From IMG/VR virus record IMGVR_UViG_3300044701_000916, positions 1 to 23,454 of that record: a stretch of 23,454 nucleotides of DNA; one strand, given 5' to 3'. The DNA comes from a virus. How positions within the stretch are numbered: the first letter of the stretch is position 1; each line of letters begins with the position of its first letter. The notes beneath the pieces are model-generated. The model saw only the letters and a program-made list of their open reading frames with translations. It made no database searches and was not told where the DNA came from. The position numbers and the translations under genes are program-made. Shown piece by piece: positions 16,159 to 22,122 of this stretch.

Positions 16159-16748
16159 TTATTTGTACCTTTCTGTCCTGTGTATAGATATCTACGTTTT
16201 GAAATGTATGCCTGCGAGATTGTAACACCCCACTGTTCTTCAACTTGGGCGATGACGTCTCTGTTGCGCATTCCTTGTTCGGCGCATACACGCATGAACT
16301 CGCGTGCCTCGTGCGGAACCTTCTGGTTCTCACGCCACTTGAACTCCTGCGACTTGGGGCCGTCCAACAAGTCCTTCGCTCTAGCCGACATCGACAGCAC
16401 CTCAAGCACCTGCTCCGTTGTGTACGGAGCCTCGTACCCTAGGTGTTCACAAATCAGTGATGCGAACGTGATGTCGTGCGGAAACGACACCCCGATGGGC
16501 GTCGTTTCTTTGATGACAACATCACAAAGACAGTCAACATCGTGGCTACGGTGACCGCACCCGGGTTTTTTCAGGAACGCTGCTGGTGCACTGTGCTGTA
16601 ATGCTTTAACCATCTGCGCCCTGTGGGGCGCCGATGGTTCTTGACCCCCACCCCCTGTAGTCCCCCTCCCCCGTCCTGCGACAGGGGAGCCTACATCTGG
16701 GGTTTCTGGGTTTGTCAACGTCTCGAGAAAACTCGGTTTATTCGCCAT
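16155..16748 (-). CDS. Putative zinc/HTH DNA-binding protein, unknown
   Basis: A 197-aa protein with three parts. Residues 1-45 are disordered and rich in Gly, Pro, Arg and Thr. Residues 64-75 carry Cys64, His66, Cys73 and Cys75 (CGHRSHDVDCLC), a plausible zinc knuckle. Residues 145-185 hold a basic helical segment (VPHEAREFMRVCAEQG, then RDVIAQVEEQWG and ISQAYISKRR) resembling an HTH. A transcription regulator or replication-initiation factor is the best guess; no family recognised. GGAGG lies six bases upstream of the ATG, which overlaps the preceding zinc gene by 11 bases. The 5' coding part contains a G/C-run motif (16651-16666). Confidence 0.75.
   Translation of the reverse strand: MANKPSFLETLTNPETPDVGSPVAGRGRGTTGGGGQEPSAPHRAQMVKALQHSAPAAFLKKPGCGHRSHDVDCLCDVVIKETTPIGVSFPHDITFASLICEHLGYEAPYTTEQVLEVLSMSARAKDLLDGPKSQEFKWRENQKVPHEAREFMRVCAEQGMRNRDVIAQVEEQWGVTISQAYISKRRYLYTGQKGTNK
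16651..16666 (-). repeat. G-run motif copy 1 (GGGGG-ACTACA-GGGGG on minus)
   Basis: The minus strand reads GGGGGACTACAGGGGG. It is nearly identical to 23084-23099 (GGGGGACTATAGGGGG on minus; one mismatch) and similar to 22123-22137 on the plus strand (GGGGGTACAGGGGGG). This copy is inside the disordered N-terminal coding region of the 197-aa protein, so codon use for Gly/Thr may explain part of it. Confidence 0.55.
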
Positions 16749-16890
16749 CTAAGGCCTCCATTTTTTGGGGGGTATGTCTACCCCCACCTGAGCAGATTGG
16801 CGGCTCTGAGAGCCGTACGTAGGTTCTGATGACCTGCCTGCACTTGGAGCACAGCCAAGCCACCGACGGTGGTGTCTTAGGCCGCCCCAT
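16738..16890 (-). CDS. 50-aa zinc-binding phage protein
   Basis: A 50-aa protein with Cys14, Cys17 and Cys33, plus His39 (WLCSKCRQV ... PPICSGGGRH), the layout of small single-zinc phage proteins ending in a conserved Met. The start ATG at 16890 is chosen over longer in-frame options because GGAGG lies six bases upstream and the upstream sequence reads as antisense. It overlaps its neighbours by 14 and 11 bases. Likely a nucleic-acid- or protein-binding accessory; exact function unknown. Confidence 0.78.
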   Translation of the reverse strand: MGRPKTPPSVAWLCSKCRQVIRTYVRLSEPPICSGGGRHTPQKMEALDGE

Positions 16891-17059
16891 CTGGAGCCTC
16901 CGAATCGTCAACTGCGCCATCTGGCGACCAGCATCTGTAGCAAGCCGAACCGTTCGGGTCATTGAACCGCATCCGCGACCCGCACCATTGGCACCAGCGT
17001 TGAACTGGATGCACAATGGCGCGGACAACGGCGTCACGCATCTCCTCAAAGTCTGGCAT
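16877..17059 (-). CDS. 60-aa zinc-ribbon protein
   Basis: A 60-aa protein with a four-cysteine zinc ribbon: RWCQWCGSRM gives Cys23 and Cys26, ACYRCW gives Cys40 and Cys43. An acidic tail follows (DDSEAPDGAA). ATG 17059 has a GGGGGG stretch about nine bases upstream; the in-frame extension to 17140 is Arg-rich and overlaps the upstream gene, so it is rejected. It directly precedes another zinc protein in the same operon. Probable nucleic-acid contact or protein scaffold. Confidence 0.75.
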   Translation of the reverse strand: MPDFEEMRDAVVRAIVHPVQRWCQWCGSRMRFNDPNGSACYRCWSPDGAVDDSEAPDGAA

Positions 17060-17243
17060 CGACACCAGCCCCCCGAGAATCGGTCTGCGAAACGTGGAAC
17101 GTCTCGTACGCAAACTCCGGAATCTTGTAGGCAACCTCACCGAAATACTTGTCGGTCAGGGTAGCAACAAACGTCTCAGCGTTCGCCTCACTGTCGGATT
17201 CGACAATGAAATCCCAACACATTCTTACCTTGTATGTAGCCAT
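17046..17243 (-). CDS. 65-aa protein, function unknown
   Basis: A 65-aa protein starting at ATG 17243 (TAATG overlap with the upstream stop; GGAGG eight bases before it). An in-frame ATG at 17267 lies inside the upstream gene and is less likely. The sequence has a strand-rich start (MATYKVRMCWDFIVESDSEA) and a helix (ANAETFVATLTDKYFG), an alpha/beta pattern I have seen in small uncharacterised phage proteins. No motif for a specific function. Confidence 0.75.
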   Translation of the reverse strand: MATYKVRMCWDFIVESDSEANAETFVATLTDKYFGEVAYKIPEFAYETFHVSQTDSRGAGVDARL

Positions 17244-17650
17244 TACTTTTTCCTCCATTGTAGCCACGGGTCACCGTGGCGGTCTTGTGAATAATCAAAC
17301 AAAGCCTTAGCGGCCCTTAGGTTCTTGACAGGTGACAGCAACTCCGAAGATTTGGTCACAATTTTTCTGTTCCTGAGGAACGTAATCCAACTGAAATCGT
17401 TGACCTGAGTCAACCCCCAATCCTTAGTGACACGCCCATCCTGATGGAAGTTTGTGTTCACCGCTTTCGGGGCGCACCTAGATTCACGCCAAATGATGTA
17501 GTCCAATTGACGGTACTGAGACGGCGAGAAACCGACACGTTGTGCCAGTCTAGCCCATTGGGGACATAACAGTTGTGTGTCCGCATCGACGGCGGTCGGG
17601 GCGAACCCCAACACAACCGCCAACACGAAACCAATAATACGTTTACTCAC
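17243..17650 (-). CDS. Secreted lysozyme/transglycosylase-like protein
   Basis: A 135-aa protein with an N-terminal Sec-type signal (MSKRIIGFVLAVVLGFAP, likely cleavage after VDA near residue 23) and a lysozyme-fold SLT-like domain. The key motif is YIIWRESRC with catalytic Glu56, followed by DWGLTQVND near 77-85, as in transglycosylases. Cys29 and Cys59 could form a disulfide outside the membrane. GTG at 17650 is chosen because AAGGAG lies five bases upstream; GTG 17656 abuts that site. It probably cuts glycan strands and may be a secreted endolysin, or help DNA entry or release. It sits among replication-block genes, away from the M15 peptidase, so two wall enzymes are made from opposite strands. 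Confidence 0.82.
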   Translation of the reverse strand: MSKRIIGFVLAVVLGFAPTAVDADTQLLCPQWARLAQRVGFSPSQYRQLDYIIWRESRCAPKAVNTNFHQDGRVTKDWGLTQVNDFSWITFLRNRKIVTKSSELLSPVKNLRAAKALFDYSQDRHGDPWLQWRKK

Positions 17651-17873
17651 TAGCACTCCTTAGAACGGTTGATAAAACACACTGGCATTCAGCCAGCGCA
17701 GACGTAAGCGACTGATACTCATCGCATAGTTCACGGTAATGTTTCGCACCCCCTTTAGAATCCTTAGGGAAACGCTCCAACTTTTTGGCAATCTGGTCAG
17801 ACCCAATCGCCAAAGACTTGACAACTGTACGCAACTCACCGACAGTAAACTGCACCTCAACAATGTTCTCCAT
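17643..17873 (-). CDS. 76-aa helical protein, function unknown
   Basis: A 76-aa protein, mainly helical. The first strand (VEVQFTVGELRTVVKSL) is followed by a Lys/Glu helix and a Ser/Ala/Cys helix ending in ECQCVLSTVLRS. The ATG shares a base with the upstream stop (TGATG). The pattern resembles short phage coiled-coil proteins. No specific motif. Confidence 0.75.
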   Translation of the reverse strand: MENIVEVQFTVGELRTVVKSLAIGSDQIAKKLERFPKDSKGGAKHYRELCDEYQSLTSALAECQCVLSTVLRSASE

Positions 17874-18196
17874 CAGAACGGTTCCTTACTATTGAATCTG
17901 TTACTGAGTTTGGAATACAAGTCGTGTGTGAAATGTTCCGGATGCTGTTCAGCATACAGCCAAACCTCACGCAACAAATCCAAACCCTCACGGCTGGTAC
18001 GCATCACAAACACATAGTCGTCGTGCAACTGTTCGTATGCACGTTCACTGTCATATATTTCGTGGTCAAGTTTCCTGCATTCCATCACCAACTCTGAGTT
18101 GGACATCTGTTCTAGACGCTCATAGTACGTCATTGTTTTCTCCTGTTCTATGTTTGGTTTCTTCACTTGCTTTATCGGGTCACCGATGTAAGGCAT
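17873..18196 (-). CDS. Helical protein with two possible starts
   Basis: Up to 107 aa. Two in-frame ATGs have good ribosome sites: 18196 (AGGAG six bases upstream) and 18133 (AGGAG seven bases upstream), giving 107 or 86 aa. The extra 21 residues (MPYIGDPIKQVKKPN and on) are Lys/Pro-rich and unlike the acidic helical remainder, which starts MTYYERLEQMSNSELVMECR and looks coiled coil. Two isoforms, or a wrong first start, are both possible. Function unknown. Confidence 0.75.
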   Translation of the reverse strand: MPYIGDPIKQVKKPNIEQEKTMTYYERLEQMSNSELVMECRKLDHEIYDSERAYEQLHDDYVFVMRTSREGLDLLREVWLYAEQHPEHFTHDLYSKLSNRFNSKEPF

Positions 18197-18205
18197 TTTC
18201 TTCTC

Positions 18206-18421
18206 CTAAATGTTTGAGGGTGAAATGTAACGGGCATCAACATGAATACCCAGATACGCAATCATGTGGCGCGGAACGTGATACCACGTTTCGCGTGTCT
18301 TGGAACGGTCATAACCGATTATCTCGACATCGATGTTCACGGTGTCGCAATCGAATGCGTCCCACCCGAGGATACGAATGAATCCTCGGGCGGTCAACAT
18401 CTCATCTTTATTGGCGGGCAT
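18206..18421 (-). CDS. 71-aa alpha/beta protein, function unknown
   Basis: A 71-aa protein starting at ATG 18421, with GAGG six bases upstream. The in-frame ATGs at 18436 and 18433 lie deeper in the amidotransferase-like gene. The product is strand-rich (GFIRILGWDAFDCDTVNID, then YHVPRHMIAYLGIHVDAR), a compact small domain of unknown family. It overlaps the end of the amidotransferase-like gene by 14 bases, so it is translated from the same mRNA. Confidence 0.78.
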   Translation of the reverse strand: MPANKDEMLTARGFIRILGWDAFDCDTVNIDVEIIGYDRSKTRETWYHVPRHMIAYLGIHVDARYISPSNI

Positions 18422-19355
18422 CGATGACCTCATCATTCTCGTTGAAGTAAATCAAATCCTTGAGTTCGTTACCAGTGATTTTGCGCATCACAGGAACCTC
18501 GCTCGGCTTGGTCATCATGTTGCACGCACACTTGGTGTTCGGTTCCTGACACCACATACAGTATTCGCACGTTGGGCAAGACAACGGGTCTTCCATATCG
18601 AAGTCGTAAATCTCGGGTGTCTCACACACGGGACACGTCACCTCGTACAGATTCCAGTAGCCCTCCTCCTCAGCCCACTCGTCTTCAGTGAACTCGTACG
18701 GAGACTGGTTGTCTTTCGTTGTGGTCACATAGCCACCCCAACCCGATGTGTACGTCGAACCGTAACTAGAGTAACTATAGGTGTTGCCACCCCAACGGTA
18801 CTTGTAGGAGTTGTTCGACCACCACACACCGTCCTCGTCCCAATGACCATCTTTCTCATTGAGAATGTAGAACGGTTTGACAGCCCACTCGTCGGTGGTC
18901 AGCACCACAAGTTTGGAACCAGCCGCCCACTTCTCAAGTGAGGCGAACGTGTCCGGCTCATCAAGCGCATACACGCCACCGATAGACGGCAGATACGTGT
19001 CAGCGAAGATGCGTGTGTCCGAACGTGGGTCACCCTTGGGGACTTGGATTGGCAACATACCGTTGTGACCGACAACCGTTCGCGGGTCGCCACCGACACG
19101 GAACGGGTGACAGTTGTCGACGTTCGTCGTGCCGTGTGTCGTGATACGGGAGTGGAACAAGGCGTGACCGTGGTGACGTTTCCGCACCTCAAGGAACTGG
19201 TCGAGCACCTGCTCAAAGTCCATACCGTGACCTGTGACAATCTTGTTGCCACAGACCACGGCAAAACCGTGACCGTCGTCGTTGTTCCACGCACCTGTAC
19301 GCAGATGTTCGATGTTTGCTGTTGTGCCCTCAGGCATGAATGTCAAAATACACAT
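18408..19355 (-). CDS. Class II glutamine-amidotransferase-like protein with zinc-ribbon tail
   Basis: A 315-aa protein whose first 160 residues match the Ntn-hydrolase glutaminase fold that releases ammonia from glutamine. Cys2, exposed after Met removal, is the expected nucleophile (MCILTFMPEG). Further motifs are HSRITTHG (68-75), CHPF (82-85), VGHNGML (95-101) and SDTRIFAD (112-119). Residues 180-220 are Tyr/Ser/Gly-rich and probably flexible. Eight cysteines at 241, 244, 260, 263, 266, 269, 276 and 278 form a two-zinc ribbon. No synthetase domain is fused; the adjacent amidoligase-like gene is the natural partner. AGAGG lies eight bases upstream of the ATG, and a palindrome begins 36 bases upstream. 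Ammonia transfer and substrate are inferred; a proteolytic or non-catalytic role remains possible. Confidence 0.87.
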   Translation of the reverse strand: MCILTFMPEGTTANIEHLRTGAWNNDDGHGFAVVCGNKIVTGHGMDFEQVLDQFLEVRKRHHGHALFHSRITTHGTTNVDNCHPFRVGGDPRTVVGHNGMLPIQVPKGDPRSDTRIFADTYLPSIGGVYALDEPDTFASLEKWAAGSKLVVLTTDEWAVKPFYILNEKDGHWDEDGVWWSNNSYKYRWGGNTYSYSSYGSTYTSGWGGYVTTTKDNQSPYEFTEDEWAEEEGYWNLYEVTCPVCETPEIYDFDMEDPLSCPTCEYCMWCQEPNTKCACNMMTKPSEVPVMRKITGNELKDLIYFNENDEVIDARQ

Positions 19356-19373
19356 TGGGTGTACCTCTTTCTA

Positions 19374-19387
19374 TTGTTGATTGTTGA
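19374..19387 (-). repeat. CAA-rich tandem 7-mer in the amidotransferase leader
   Basis: The plus strand reads TTGTTGA twice in tandem (19374-19380, 19381-19387), i.e. TCAACAA repeats in the minus-strand mRNA just before AGAGG and the ATG at 19355. CAA-rich unstructured leaders can favour ribosome loading. A related 7-mer array precedes the amidoligase gene. Confidence 0.6.
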
Positions 19388-19390
19388 TAG

Positions 19391-19405
19391 TTAGCGGAAC
19401 GCTAA
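19391..19405. promoter_or_regulatory. Palindromic operator-like site A (TTAGCG-GAA-CGCTAA)
   Basis: A perfect 6+3+6 inverted repeat that starts 36 bases upstream of the amidotransferase ATG, in the only gap between this gene and the amidoligase gene. Three similar sites precede other minus-strand genes. A homodimer-binding operator is the simplest reading; a 5' UTR hairpin is possible. Confidence 0.7.
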
Positions 19406-19419
19406 GTTTTGGCAGATGA

Positions 19420-20877
19420 TTAGAACAGGTTGTCACTAGAGGACACCATGAACTGGTTGGTCACGTCTTCGACGTCATCAGCGTCAGCAATCTGCATCGG
19501 CGGGGCGACAGACACAGCGTCAGTCTCCACAATCAGATTGTGCAACTGCTGGTAGCGCGGCTGGAACGACACCCACTCTGCGAAGTCCGCAAAGTTGAAA
19601 CGGTGACGCATCTTCTCGACACGCCTGTCGCCAGTGTAACGGACAGCAGCCTCAGCGAACTGCAAGTACGCCTGCACACGCTCAACACGCATCGTGGAAC
19701 GGAACATACGCAACTCGACAGTCGCATCGTTGAGCAGGTTCACTGCGTACGTGCGGCTGTACTGCGAGGCACCACGCCTAGCGCAAGCGAAAGCCTCATT
19801 CAGATAACGCTTGCTCATATGACCGTAGTGAACGTTGCGTCCTGCGATACGGGTGATGGACTTGACGTTCCCATAGATGAAGTACATAAACGCCATCAAA
19901 TGCGGAGACGCATTGAACCGACCGTGGTCAGGCTTCGTGTAGAACGCCTTACGGTTGACGTGAATGTGAATCCCAATCTCACGAGAACCGACATCCCAAC
20001 CACGCATACCTTTCGACTGGGCTTCACGAATCAACTGCCAGTCGAAGTGTTCCATAAACGCATCCAGCGTGTGCGGTTGTGTCACCAACTCAAACCCGTT
20101 GTTGATTGAACCGTCCTGCTTCAGCATCAGATGGTTGTCCTCGTATGCGTTACGGAACAGTTCGGCAATCTCGCGGGTCGGGTAGTCGCCCTCGATGTTC
20201 TCCATCTCGAACTCGAGACCCATCGCAATCTGGTTGGCGAACTCTGGGTTGCGCCAGTAGTTGCTCACCAAATGCAAACCGCCGTCCGTCACCGTATGCA
20301 AGTACAGCGGATGGAACTTCGTGGAGTACGACAGAACCATCTCGCCAAGACACGAGTCATCGCAGTCACACTCATCGCCCTCAGCGAGAAGCGTGTCGCA
20401 ATACTCGCAACTGTACGTACAGTTCTCGTAGCACCCGTAGCACCAAGTCTGGTTGCTCACCTCGTAAGAGTCGCCGTCCTGCACTGGACCGTTGCAGTTG
20501 CCGCACGTATCTGCATACCACGCACAGTAGTTACACAACGTGACACCGTTGCGTCGACGCCACGTCGAAACGCGACCCAACGCACGATTCAGCACGACGC
20601 TACCCTCGCACCATTCGCATTCCGCATCGACGTGCGAATCGTGAATCTGAATCTCGTTACGATTCTCGTCATACCAGTCGACCAGCGACGGTTCGACACG
20701 ATTGACAGGCACACGGACGTACGTGCCACGCTCGTCGGACCACACGTGACCGTATTCAGTGACGCACCGAAACTCCGGATACCAACGCCCATCGAACTGG
20801 CATTCGACGGCATCACCGTACAGAATCGGCACGACCTCACTGGGGTCGACCTGCACCTGTGTAGATGTATCTGACAT
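19420..20877 (-). CDS. Amidoligase-like enzyme with SH3-like N-terminus and Cys-rich middle
   Basis: A 485-aa protein. Residues 15-65 look like a small SH3/Tudor-like barrel (GDAVECQFDGRWYP ... VRVPVNRVEP). Residues 87-176 hold 14 cysteines in CxxC and CxC pairs (CEWCEG, CNYC, CGNC, CYGC, CEYC, CDC), several zinc ribbons. Residues 215-415 match the glutamine-synthetase-like amidoligase family: MGLEFEMEN (Glu222, Glu224), KQDGSINNGFELVTQP (253-268), GIHIHVNR (302-309) and a distal AVNLLNDATVELRMFRST (378-395). This family joins amines or ammonia to carboxyl groups using ATP. The neighbouring class II glutaminase could supply ammonia, a pairing known for phage amidoligases. GAAAGG lies seven bases upstream of the ATG, and palindrome B lies beyond. 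Substrate unknown: cell-wall peptide or host protein are options. Confidence 0.87.
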   Translation of the reverse strand: MSDTSTQVQVDPSEVVPILYGDAVECQFDGRWYPEFRCVTEYGHVWSDERGTYVRVPVNRVEPSLVDWYDENRNEIQIHDSHVDAECEWCEGSVVLNRALGRVSTWRRRNGVTLCNYCAWYADTCGNCNGPVQDGDSYEVSNQTWCYGCYENCTYSCEYCDTLLAEGDECDCDDSCLGEMVLSYSTKFHPLYLHTVTDGGLHLVSNYWRNPEFANQIAMGLEFEMENIEGDYPTREIAELFRNAYEDNHLMLKQDGSINNGFELVTQPHTLDAFMEHFDWQLIREAQSKGMRGWDVGSREIGIHIHVNRKAFYTKPDHGRFNASPHLMAFMYFIYGNVKSITRIAGRNVHYGHMSKRYLNEAFACARRGASQYSRTYAVNLLNDATVELRMFRSTMRVERVQAYLQFAEAAVRYTGDRRVEKMRHRFNFADFAEWVSFQPRYQQLHNLIVETDAVSVAPPMQIADADDVEDVTNQFMVSSSDNLF

Positions 20878-20890
20878 TACCTAACCTTTC

Positions 20891-20909
20891 TGTTTGTTGT
20901 TTGTTGTTT
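20891..20909 (-). repeat. CAA-rich 7-mer array in the amidoligase leader
   Basis: The plus strand reads TGTTTGT, TGTTTGT, TGTTT in tandem (20891-20909). In the minus-strand leader this becomes ACAACAAACA-type sequence ending just before GAAAGG and the ATG at 20877. It is similar in place and base content to the array at 19374-19387. Confidence 0.6.
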
Positions 20910-20927
20910 CCACCCATTGGTGGAGTT

Positions 20928-20979
20928 GGTGGCACCGAAACTTAGCGCACCGCTAAGAACGCTAAGAAACGATGCCACC
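20928..20979. promoter_or_regulatory. Palindromic operator-like site B with nested outer arms
   Basis: The inner palindrome CTTAGCG-CAC-CGCTAAG (20941-20957) is followed by a third half-site CGCTAAG (20960-20966). Outer arms GGTGGCACCG (20928-20937) and CGATGCCACC (20970-20979) pair in nine of ten positions, so the whole could fold as a long hairpin in the amidoligase leader. CCACC-CATT-GGTGG (20910-20923) adds a second small hairpin. Flanks CGAAA and AAACGA match site C. Either a cooperative operator or a structured leader; both are consistent with the sequence. Confidence 0.68.
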
Positions 20980-20985
20980 TCACCA

Positions 20986-21192
20986 TCAACGGTCAGAATC
21001 CATCTGACGGACATAATCGTTTGTGATGTTCACAAGCAACCAACCGAACACGCCCAACAAAACCCAAGCGTAATCCGGCACAGCACCCTCACCCTCAAGC
21101 CCACCAACCGATGCCAACGTTGCGATGAACGCGACAGCGGTCAGCCAACGCTTGAACCGCAACCACTTGCGACGGTCACGAACGTACAACAT
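20986..21192 (-). CDS. 68-aa two-TM membrane protein
   Basis: A 68-aa protein with a very basic N-terminus (MLYVRDRRKWLRFKRW), a first TM helix (LTAVAFIATLASVGGL), a short acidic loop (EGEGAVPDY) and a second TM helix (AWVLLGVFGWLLVNI). The ATG at 21192 shares a base with the upstream stop (TGATG). Two TM helices with a short loop and charged ends are typical of small holins and of other phage inner-membrane proteins. No lysis gene is adjacent, so holin is only a possibility. Confidence 0.78.
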   Translation of the reverse strand: MLYVRDRRKWLRFKRWLTAVAFIATLASVGGLEGEGAVPDYAWVLLGVFGWLLVNITNDYVRQMDSDR

Positions 21193-21404
21193 CACAAATC
21201 ACCACCCTCAACAATAAGCGGCAAAACAAAACCGTTGTCGTCCTCAACGAACCTCAGCAACGGGTCGTCCAACCCGTTCACCAACTCGACACACGCATCA
21301 ACCTTGCGTGGGTCATCGAACGTGCGATACAACACACACTCGCCATCGTACATTTGCAGCCACACCGACAAACCCTCGGTGAAAGCACCAGCAATAGACA
21401 ACAC
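21192..21404 (-). CDS. 70-aa protein, function unknown
   Basis: Likely start GTG 21404, because AGGAG lies seven bases upstream; the in-frame ATG at 21410 is only one base from that site and would be poorly used. The product (70 aa, or 72 from the ATG) is alpha/beta with an acidic middle (YRTFDDPRKVDACVELVNG) and a hydrophobic end (GFVLPLIVEGGD). It is translated together with the two-TM protein downstream. No family recognised. Confidence 0.72.
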   Translation of the reverse strand: MLSIAGAFTEGLSVWLQMYDGECVLYRTFDDPRKVDACVELVNGLDDPLLRFVEDDNGFVLPLIVEGGDL

Positions 21405-21431
21405 AACCATACTCCTTTTTCTGTTACGAAA

Positions 21432-21448
21432 CTTAGCGGAACGCTAAG
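21432..21448. promoter_or_regulatory. Palindromic operator-like site C (CTTAGCG-GAA-CGCTAAG)
   Basis: A perfect 7+3+7 inverted repeat, 27 bases upstream of the GTG at 21404. The flanks CGAAA and AAACGA are shared with site B, so conservation reaches beyond the arms. It sits between a terminator-like hairpin and the gene it would control. Confidence 0.72.
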
Positions 21449-21477
21449 AAACGACTGCCCGTAGACAGTGTGCGACC

Positions 21478-21504
21478 CACAAGCCCCAGAGGGCAGGGCT
21501 TGTG
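21478..21504 (-). terminator. Hairpin after the 132-aa gene
   Basis: CACAAGCCC (21478-21486) and GGGCTTGTG (21496-21504) form a perfect 9-bp stem with a nine-base loop, 29 bases beyond the stop of the gene ending at 21533. There is no U-tract on the minus strand, so termination is plausible but unproven; it separates two palindrome-controlled units. Confidence 0.6.
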
Positions 21505-21532
21505 AATCGGCACCACCGACGAACAGTGACTA

Positions 21533-21931
21533 CTAGGCGAACTTCTTCAGTTCGTTGATGAGCGACGCAACCTGAGCCTTCGTGAGACCCTTGGCAATGC
21601 TCTCCGCCTTCTTCTTCGCAGAGAAACGCGACTTCTCAGCCGTCTCACGACCGCTCACCTCGTCCAACGTGAAGTACGCCGCATCCGACGCCTTCTCGTA
21701 CGTTGCGAAGCACCGCTTCGCACGAGAGATTTCCACTTCCCACGTCGAGGACTTCTTGCCCGTCTTGTGCGCGAGCGCCACCGCGAGGCGACGTGCCGCA
21801 CCGTGCGGTGCGTTCTCCGTGAGTTCGTGGACTGCCTTGCCGAACTCCCACAAGCGTGCGCTTGCGTTCTCGACTGCGCTCTTGTAGGCGAGCGCCGCCT
21901 TGATTGCGTTGGTGTTGTTCTCCGTCTTCAT
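21533..21931 (-). CDS. 132-aa basic helical protein, function unknown
   Basis: A 132-aa, Lys/Ala-rich, mostly helical protein (ALAYKSAVENASARLWEFGK; later SAKKKAESIAKGLTKAQVA). It has an AAGGAGAG site about ten bases before the ATG, and palindrome D a further short distance upstream. Basic helices and lack of signal or TM segments suggest nucleic-acid or protein binding inside the cell. It is bounded by a noncoding region before and a hairpin after it, so it is probably transcribed alone. No known family recognised. Confidence 0.78.
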   Translation of the reverse strand: MKTENNTNAIKAALAYKSAVENASARLWEFGKAVHELTENAPHGAARRLAVALAHKTGKKSSTWEVEISRAKRCFATYEKASDAAYFTLDEVSGRETAEKSRFSAKKKAESIAKGLTKAQVASLINELKKFA

Positions 21932-21953
21932 TTTCTGTTCTCTCCTTGATTGT

Positions 21954-21968
21954 TTAGCGGGTCGCTAA
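21954..21968. promoter_or_regulatory. Palindromic operator-like site D (TTAGCG-GGT-CGCTAA)
   Basis: A perfect 6+3+6 inverted repeat starting 23 bases upstream of the 132-aa gene ATG. Arms are identical to sites A-C while the spacer differs (GGT), which favours selection on the arms. Confidence 0.7.
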
Positions 21969-22070
21969 GTTTGACTGTTGGATAGACGCACCACACACAA
22001 CAAGCGAACGCTGGTTGGGCGCAATGCTTCCACTAGTAGAGAACTGCCCGAATAGAGGTTTTTGGTTTCG

Positions 22071-22090
22071 CGCCTGTTTGCGCCTGTTTG
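22071..22090. repeat. Tandem 10-bp repeat CGCCTGTTTG x2
   Basis: CGCCTGTTTG occurs twice back to back, preceded by G and followed by CG of a partial third unit, in the noncoding region. Too short for an array; could be a protein-binding iteron pair. Confidence 0.6.
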
Positions 22091-22122
22091 CGTCACAATC
22101 CGTGTGTCGTGTGTGTGGCGAT

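Noticed and set aside
15658-16554. Plus-strand open frame of 298 aa opposite the Cas4-like nuclease
   Set aside because: Opposite two well-supported genes; His/Cys/Val-rich antisense composition.
16891-17049. N-terminal extension of the 50-aa zinc protein
   Set aside because: The extension overlaps the zinc-ribbon gene in another frame and reads as unlikely protein; ATG 16890 has GGAGG at ideal spacing.
20131-20874. Plus-strand open frame of 247 aa opposite the amidoligase
   Set aside because: Antisense of conserved amidoligase motifs; Val/Arg/Thr-rich without domain.
22010-22060. Possible tRNA or structured RNA around GGGCG...GCCCG
   Set aside because: No T-loop, anticodon arm or acceptor pairing that fits a tRNA on either strand.
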